Of a stretch of 47,827 nt of DNA, positions 41,683 through 47,827 are shown piece by piece (the first letter of the stretch is position 1; every line of letters begins with the position of its first letter). The notes under the pieces were generated by a model, which was not told the origin of the DNA, made no database searches, and saw only the letters and a program-made list of their open reading frames with translations. The stretch is from contig JALQPE010001965.1 in the NCBI GenBank assembly GCA_030407315.1, positions 1 through 47,827 on the forward strand. The letters run 5' to 3'. Source of the DNA: Asparagopsis taxiformis (Eukaryota > Rhodophyta > Florideophyceae > Bonnemaisoniales > Bonnemaisoniaceae). A program made the position numbers and the translations under genes.

Positions 41683-42660
41683 AATAGCCCAAAAAATAAA
41701 GCAATTCAGGACGTCCGCCGGACATAGGCTTGATTCTAATTTGGCCACAACGGCCCCAGAGGCTACCAAGCGCCCCGAGCGGCCCCTCCCCGCTCACTTA
41801 CCCACTCACGCCCATCTTGCAGAAACGTTCCTGCTGGCCTCATCCATGCCTTCACATCCACATCATAATCCTCTGCTGAGCTGTTCACCTTGGACGCTCA
41901 CTGGAAGTACTCGTCTTCGACGTCCGCCAATGCAGGACAACACCATGAATACTAAACACACCGTGGATCTCAGTCATCAACGGTGGGCGTCCTTTAAATG
42001 ACTGCTATAGAACCATTGCCCAAAGCCCTCTAGTTTGGACGCTCAGCCAACAGCGATTGCTGCTCTACCTCCTTGGTCGTTCTCCGATGCATGTAAATGC
42101 GTCAAAGTACGACCGATGGGGCAGTCCAAACTTTTTGCACCAGTGCACGCCTAGGGATACCACAAGGTTCGTCATACACACACAAACACACAAACAACCA
42201 CGCACTGCAGCACCCAACTTTCGCATGCGTCAGTGATGTGCTGCTGCAGTGTGTATGCGCCGTGCGGTAGCAAGATTTCCATGCTTGCAGCCATTCACAT
42301 CCAGACATCCAGCCGCCGACCAGGGAAGCCGTTTGCAGCCGATTCCCTCTTGTCTGCATGGCATCTCGGTGCTCTCAACACTTGCTTAGTTGCTGCGATG
42401 CGAGCAAATGTGCAGCACTCGCCTAGCTTGAAATGGACGTCCAGTGGAAGTCCGGCTCGGTTACATTGCTGGTCAGCCCTGAAATTCTAAAATGTTGGGC
42501 TGAGAAATAGCTGCAAAACTGTATCCATGTGCAATACTCGACCAACCTGAAATGGACGTCCGGTGAATGTCCAGCTCAATTGCATTGCTGGCGAGCCCAG
42601 AAATTCTAAAATTTCAGTCAGAAAAAAAATGCAAAAATACATCGATTTGGGCGGTCGAAA

Positions 42661-42716
42661 GTGCCGTACGGCACACCCCCATCTCAAAAACATGTTCACA
42701 TGTGCATGTTTTTGAG
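42661..42716 (-). repeat. Hairpin plus 14-bp palindrome, copy 11 (inverted)
   Basis: Palindrome 42661-42674, hairpin 42683-42716. Mirror of copy 8. Confidence 0.85.
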
Positions 42717-43159
42717 AATGGCTCAAAATTCAACTCAAATCAAGGTGTCTAATCTGGCCACAACGGCCCCAGAAGAAGCCATCCGACGCCCCGAGCGGGG
42801 CCATCGCTGGCTTCTGTAAGCATCAACTGTAAGCAAAGCCACATCTCACGAAGGATCGATTCCAGGCTCAGGCTCAATACGCCAGGGCAAAGTTTTGGTC
42901 CTTGTTTCGACATGCTCCCACCCCACTTTCTCACGACAAACACTACTCATCCATCGTGCTGCACATACTACGTGCACTTCGTATGAGCAGTGGGCCCGCC
43001 TGCGTGGTTGCTGTAATGCGTGGATGTGAGCAGCACACGAACAACCCAGAATGGACGTCTGGTGGATGTCCGGCTTAATTACATTGCTGGCTAGCCCAGA
43101 AATTCTAAAATTTCGGGCAGAAAAAATTGTGAAAAATCAACGATTTGGGCGGGTCGATT

Positions 43160-43215
43160 GTGCCGTACGGCACACCCCCATCTCAAAAACATGTTCACAT
43201 GTGCATGTTTTTGAG
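43160..43215 (-). repeat. Hairpin plus 14-bp palindrome, copy 12 (inverted)
   Basis: Palindrome 43160-43173, hairpin 43182-43215. It lies in the array joining the third element to the right-hand gene copy. Confidence 0.85.
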
Positions 43216-43544
43216 AATAGCCCAAATTTTAATTCAAATCAGGGTGTCTAATTTGGCCACAACGGCCCCAGGAACCGGCCGCCGCCCCGAGTGGGGCCAT
43301 CACTGGCTTCTGTAAGCACTAACTGTGAGGCTAAATGGCGCCGAAAGATGGGTCGATTCCAGGCTTTAAGCCTAAGTTATGCTAGGGAGAAATCTTCTTC
43401 CGTGTTTCATAATGGTCCCGCCTTACTCCCTCAACACAAACACTACTCACCCATCACGTTACTCATATTCCGTGCACTTTGTATTAGTAGTGAGCCCGCT
43501 GGCTTAGTTTCTGCAATGCGTCGATGTAGGCAGCACACGACTAA

Positions 43545-44086
43545 CCTGAATTGGACGTCCGGCGGATGTCCAGCTCAGATGCATTGCTGGCCAGCCCAGA
43601 AATTCTAAAATTTCGGGCACAAAAAATCTTGCAAAAATCAACGATTTGGGCGGGTCGATTGTGCCGTACGGCACACCCCCATCTCAAAAACATGTTCACA
43701 TGTGCATGTTTTTGAGAATAGCCCAAATTTTAACTCAAATCAGGGTGTTCCCCGGATAAAGGGGTGCTCGCAGCCGCCCAAAACCCGCCTAGCTTGACAG
43801 CTGTAATTTTAACACATTACACATCAAGGACACTGCCTGCTTCACGCCACCTCGTCAGGTTTCGAGAGCCCGACTCGGGCCCATTCCGAACGGACACTCA
43901 CATCTCGATTGCCTCTCTTGCATTCCAGCGGTCACGATAGGTGTGTACCTAACAAAATTTCGGTTGTATTGTGTTATTATTTCCAGCGATTGGCGTTCAC
44001 GACCATTCTTCAACGTGAAACATACCATCCACATCACTCCAATACGTCAACGTCAACCATCTCTTTTCCTTTCCAACTCAACAACC
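43545..44086 (+). promoter_or_regulatory. Hairpin unit and shared 5' module upstream of the second ParB-dioxygenase copy
   Basis: Inverse of about 7327-7875. It contains hairpin copy 13 and the GGGGTGCTCGC..GACAGCTGTAATTTT leader module. The preceding 300 bases (43251-43544) hold the usual array body with GCTTCTGTAAGCACTAACTG and CGGGACCATTATG-type blocks and no gene. Confidence 0.5.
43661..43716 (-). repeat. Hairpin plus 14-bp palindrome, copy 13 (inverted)
   Basis: Palindrome 43661-43674, hairpin 43683-43716. Mirror of copy 4, about 370 bp upstream of the second gene copy. Confidence 0.85.
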
Positions 44087-47000
44087 ATGGCGGATACGCA
44101 TTTCAGCAGTTTGTTTTCAACGGTTTGCGGCGATCAAGTGAGCGCGTCAGCGGAGTCGCGCGGACTCAAGCGCGGCGTCGATGTCAATTTGTTTGCGGAC
44201 GTGGACGGTGCGGCTGTGCATATTGGGACGGCTTCGGTGAGCACTGCTGGTGGCGATGTTGGCCTTCCGCGCACGCTGCACAACCACCAGCTGCCGGAAA
44301 CCGACGAGGCGGACTATATCGTCGTGCGCAACATTGCGACTAAGGACAAGTTCAAGGACCTCCCGTTCCCGTACATGTTTGATGGCGCCGAGGGACCGCC
44401 GGAGACGATGGGTGGAGCATACGCCGCGGCGTTTTACCCTTGGGATACTCGGATGATGCGCCCCGCTGCGGAGGATGGCCCTAGCGACATTCGTACCCCT
44501 GCTGCAGCGTCAAACTTCAACGCAGCGACGAACCAGGCCAGCTCGGGACGGATGCCCAGTACCGGTCCGGCAGGCGAAATCACTGGTTCGGGGGGTACGA
44601 AGCATCCAGCACGCTCCGTCCCGGTTTCGGGAGGCACGAAGCGCCCTGCTCGCTCTGCCAGAGCCTCCAGTGGAGGCACGAAGCACCCTGCTCGCTCCAA
44701 CGTCACCGAAGCTACTACGCAGGACGTAACCGAGGTGGACGACGAACCGGAGGTGGCGGAAAGCATTCGTGAGCAGCAGGGGACGCAAATTACGGTGCCC
44801 AAGTTTGTGACGTCGGATTACGTCGGAGAAGGAGCGACTGTGTTGGTGAGGCAGCTAGTGGAACCGGCCGTGACCCTTCGGGATGTGAAAGAAGACCACG
44901 TGGAGGACCTGCGCAACAATATGTTGGCTGTGGGGTATGTGAGCTCTTCGCGTATCACTGTGACGGTGCTGAGGTCGCAGAACACGCATCTGCCCGCCGA
45001 CACGCGTCTGTTCCAGAATGGCAAATTCCATGCCAATGCGAACGTGACCGTGATCGACGGACTGCATCGTCTCAATGCTATGCATAGCATTGCCGATGAC
45101 TTCACGCGCCTCACCCGTATGCACAGAACCAAGCTGCCACAGGACGCAAACCGCTTGCGCTGGGTTACTCAGCCTCTGGATGTGTACTACCTTCGCCGCA
45201 AGGACGACAGTGATCTTCAGCCTCATGAGATCATCCACAAGAGTGCAGAGTCGAACCATACGACTGGGACGCAACTGACGGAGCGCTCCCTGGTTCGAAT
45301 CTTGTCGTCCATCCAGCAGTTCATCCGTACGATTGCTGTTGCAAATAACGTGGAAAACGCTGGCGACTTGCGTGAGTCTGATGTCATCCGAACATTGTTC
45401 GAGGCGCAGTTCATGGGGATGATGAATTCAACGAACACGGCCCGGCGGTGGACGCGTTTGGCTATAGCAACGCTGAAGCATCCTGTTCTCGACGAAGTGT
45501 TGCGTGAGCTGAACAATTCCGAGCGCCGCAACGAGATTGGGATAACGCACCTGGACCACAAGATAGTGCGCGAGTTGCTGGAAGAAAACTTTGTCTTCGT
45601 CTTGCGTGGTCTTTCGGAGTACTTGAACCCTGCTCATGGTGGACGTCCGGATGGACGCTTTGACGTGAACGACTTCTATACATACGTCCGTCGCGTGACT
45701 GCAATAGCAAATTCTCTGTACGCTGCGTTGGGCGCCCAAAGAGTATTATGCGCAAGTCATTTCTGAGCACAGAGATGGCAATTGGGTCGGTTAAGCAGCC
45801 GAAGGAGTTGCAATGGCATCTCACCAATGCCATTGCAATGTATAGAGGGGACGACCGGAGCAGTGAGGTTCGAATGCGACGGAGAGCCACGCGTTTACAG
45901 GATTTGGAAACGAACTTGAAAGAGTTTTTCAATCCGACATTGAAGAAGAAGACTAAGGCTCGACGCAAACGCCGCCCTTCTGCTGCCAATGTGAGACTCA
46001 CTCACAAGAAGCAGCGGAATGTCGAACATGAGCCTGCTTCGCATGGCATCCGCCGCCGTTCACAGCGACTTCGCTCGACGGGGAGCACACGCCTCGAGGA
46101 AGAAGAGCCGGTTGTGGTACAACAATCCGCCGGGGAAGAAGAACAGGCCGTTGTTGATAAACCCATCGATCAACAACAAGCCACTGCTTCCGGTGATGAG
46201 GTGACGAAGACTCCGCCCGTTCCCCCGATTCTGCCGTTGAGATTGTCCCCCAAGATAACCAACGTGCTGGTGCGACTCCCTCCAACCAAGAATCTGTCCA
46301 TAACGTTTCGGACGAGGAAGAAAACAACAGTGCAGACGAGGGCCAAGTCGAAAGCAAGGGGGTCCGCGAAGTGACAATTACACTCACTGTTCCGGAAGGA
46401 GTCGAAGTCGATGAAGACGGTTACATCGTTCGTGACTCTCCTTCTGAACACGACCTCCTGTTCGACGACCGGATGCCATCTCTTCCCGACGATTTCGAAG
46501 TCAAAGACCGAGCTGAAGGGCATCATCTGGCGCAGCGTCCCGCGGACGTCATCGCATCGGTGAGGGTTGGTTGTCTGCCCCCGATTGAGCTCAGGTTGTT
46601 ATTGGAGAGTGTGGAAATCGATGAGGAGGGCAGAGAGGTGAGGTATTTGAAGCAAGTGGCGATGGACCCTGTGTTTGAGGGGCTGCATATTCCGGAACAA
46701 CATCGGGCTCGTCATCTTGTTTTCGAGATCGACACCATCTATCCGATGTTTTTCGCAGCGTGGAAGATGGCTGCCAAGGCGATGTGTGAGCCTACATCGA
46801 CGTTTCTACCCTCGAGGCTGGACTTCGCCCAGGTTGCGCGAATGTCTACAAGCTGGAAGGATTCGTATGAGGCCGGCACTGGTATGGCGTACTTACAATT
46901 GCCGAACGGAAATCAACGAGCGAGGGTATACGGTGATGCACAATTTCGCGGATGTAAGCTACCTCGATGCGTCGGACAAGTTCCCATTTGACTTGGGTCT

Positions 47001-47827
47001 CATGGAAGAAATTCCTAACCAGTAATTGTTTCGGTACTTTTTGGGAACGTGGGAGGGGGAGGAGGTGCACAAGGACCCTGGGAACCGGCAGCTGTGGAGT
47101 CCCATTGTCAATACGGGGGACGATGAAACAGATGAGAAGAACCGGAATGAGGGGAGGGCTCGCTTCACGTCTACGCGCCACTGCCTGGTTGACTATGCCG
47201 AGAACGATGAGACGCATATCGACCGGTTCAAGTTTGTGACGCGGCGAGCCCTGCTGGATGTGTGGTTGGGAATCCTTGTCCGGCTGATAGGGCTGGAGGA
47301 GTGCGGTTTACCGGGAGAAAAACTTGTCATGCCGGCATCTGGGGGACGTTTTTGATAACGGGAAAGGGGTGTCCTCGGCAGGTCCCACACAATGATTTCC
47401 CTGTTCCTCCTCGCGACCGCAAAGATCAACTTCCGGGTTACTTTGTTATTGCCACGGAGATGACCCATTCCCTATCTGGGTGTGTCCAGGGTCCCACAAG
47501 TACGTCTTTTCCCAAAGCGCTGGAATTAGATATGTACGCCAAGACGATGAAGCTGAAGAAGGTAATCGTTCCGCCACGTTCAGTCTTCATCGGTCACGGC
47601 CATGTACAACATGCCGGGGCAGGGCATGTCGACAGAGTGTGTGTCACACACGACAACGAGGTATCACACGTATTTCAGGAATGCGTCGTATCCGATTCCC
47701 GACAATGTTTCGTTTGGTTTCATCAGGCGGTTGGGATTCGAAGAAGAAGTTAATCGCCAATGCTCCGCGCCGGTCTGCCAGGCAAAGTCAACCGGGACCT
47801 GTCAATGTTCGCCACAAGACAGTTGTT
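44087..47827 (+). pseudogene. ParB-dioxygenase gene, broken second copy, cut by the window edge
   Basis: Starts at the ATG 44087 and matches the copy at 3440-7326 almost base for base. It is intact across the spot where copy 1 lacks a G, and it contains the GGTK(H/R)PARS repeats and DGLHR. Its first frame ends at 45766 after losing an A near 45729. Further breaks are a lost T near 46201, two lost bases near 46893, a G-to-T change giving TAA at 47023, a lost G near 47348, a lost A near 47453 and an extra C near 47509. The HND motif and distal His region are still legible in pieces. The gene runs off the right edge near the end of its dioxygenase domain. Mostly one-base indels with few substitutions suggest very recent duplication, or uncorrected sequencing errors. 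Confidence 0.8.

Larger units (their letters stand above)
41522..43110 (-). repeat. Right arm of the third foldback element
   Basis: Reverse complement of 37150-38742. The outer limit is blurred because it abuts another hairpin unit (43110-43250) of the same family. Confidence 0.85.

Overview
The window looks like eukaryotic nuclear DNA built almost entirely from nested and palindromically arranged mobile elements. The evidence is long genes without visible introns, a Plavaka/KDZ-like cut-and-paste transposase, an AATAAA-type poly(A) signal, SET and Tudor-like chromatin domains, and kilobase-scale inverted repeats with satellite-like arrays. I cannot name the host. The intron-poor style would fit an alga (a red alga, for example) or a protist, but that is a weak guess. 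No tRNA, rRNA, CRISPR array or recognisable host housekeeping gene was seen.

Layout. Bases 1-1460 are a diverged terminal repeat of an element lying mostly off the left edge. Bases 1465-3110 are a tandem array whose unit carries a conserved hairpin plus a 14-bp palindrome. On the minus strand, 3440-7326 encodes a large protein joining a ParB/DGQHR-like domain to a 2-oxoglutarate/Fe(II) dioxygenase-like domain. More hairpin units follow. An inverted-repeat-bounded unit (9300-13459) then carries a fusion of a beta-class DNA methyltransferase with a SET domain. A two-frame coiled-coil gene (13692-15976, +) converges with a two-frame transposase gene (19094-16054, -).

A second composite element of about 17.8 kb lies at about 19.2-36.9 kb and is bounded by 2.7-3.6 kb inverted repeats. 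Inside are a stand-alone dioxygenase-like gene (21858-23312), a second, divergent methyltransferase-SET gene (24533-28006), an unrecognised gene (29125-30798), and a minus-strand gene with Tudor/Agenet-like N-terminal segments (32615-30925). Foldback hairpins sit in the intergenic gaps. A third, apparently very young foldback element (about 37.15-43.1 kb) has 1.6-kb arms and no recognised gene inside. The right edge (43545-47827) is an inverted, broken second copy of the ParB-dioxygenase gene.

The main observation is that two different elements each carry the same toolkit: a DNA-methyltransferase fused to a SET domain, together with a 2OG/Fe(II) oxygenase. In one element the oxygenase is itself fused to a ParB-like domain. 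I infer a mobile chromatin and DNA-modification system: a writer of DNA (and perhaps histone) marks plus an oxidising editor, used by the elements to control their own or host chromatin. The chemistry and targets are inferred, not shown. Many genes are interrupted by single missing bases, so either the elements are decaying or the assembly contains small deletions. This must be settled before any frameshift is read as biology.
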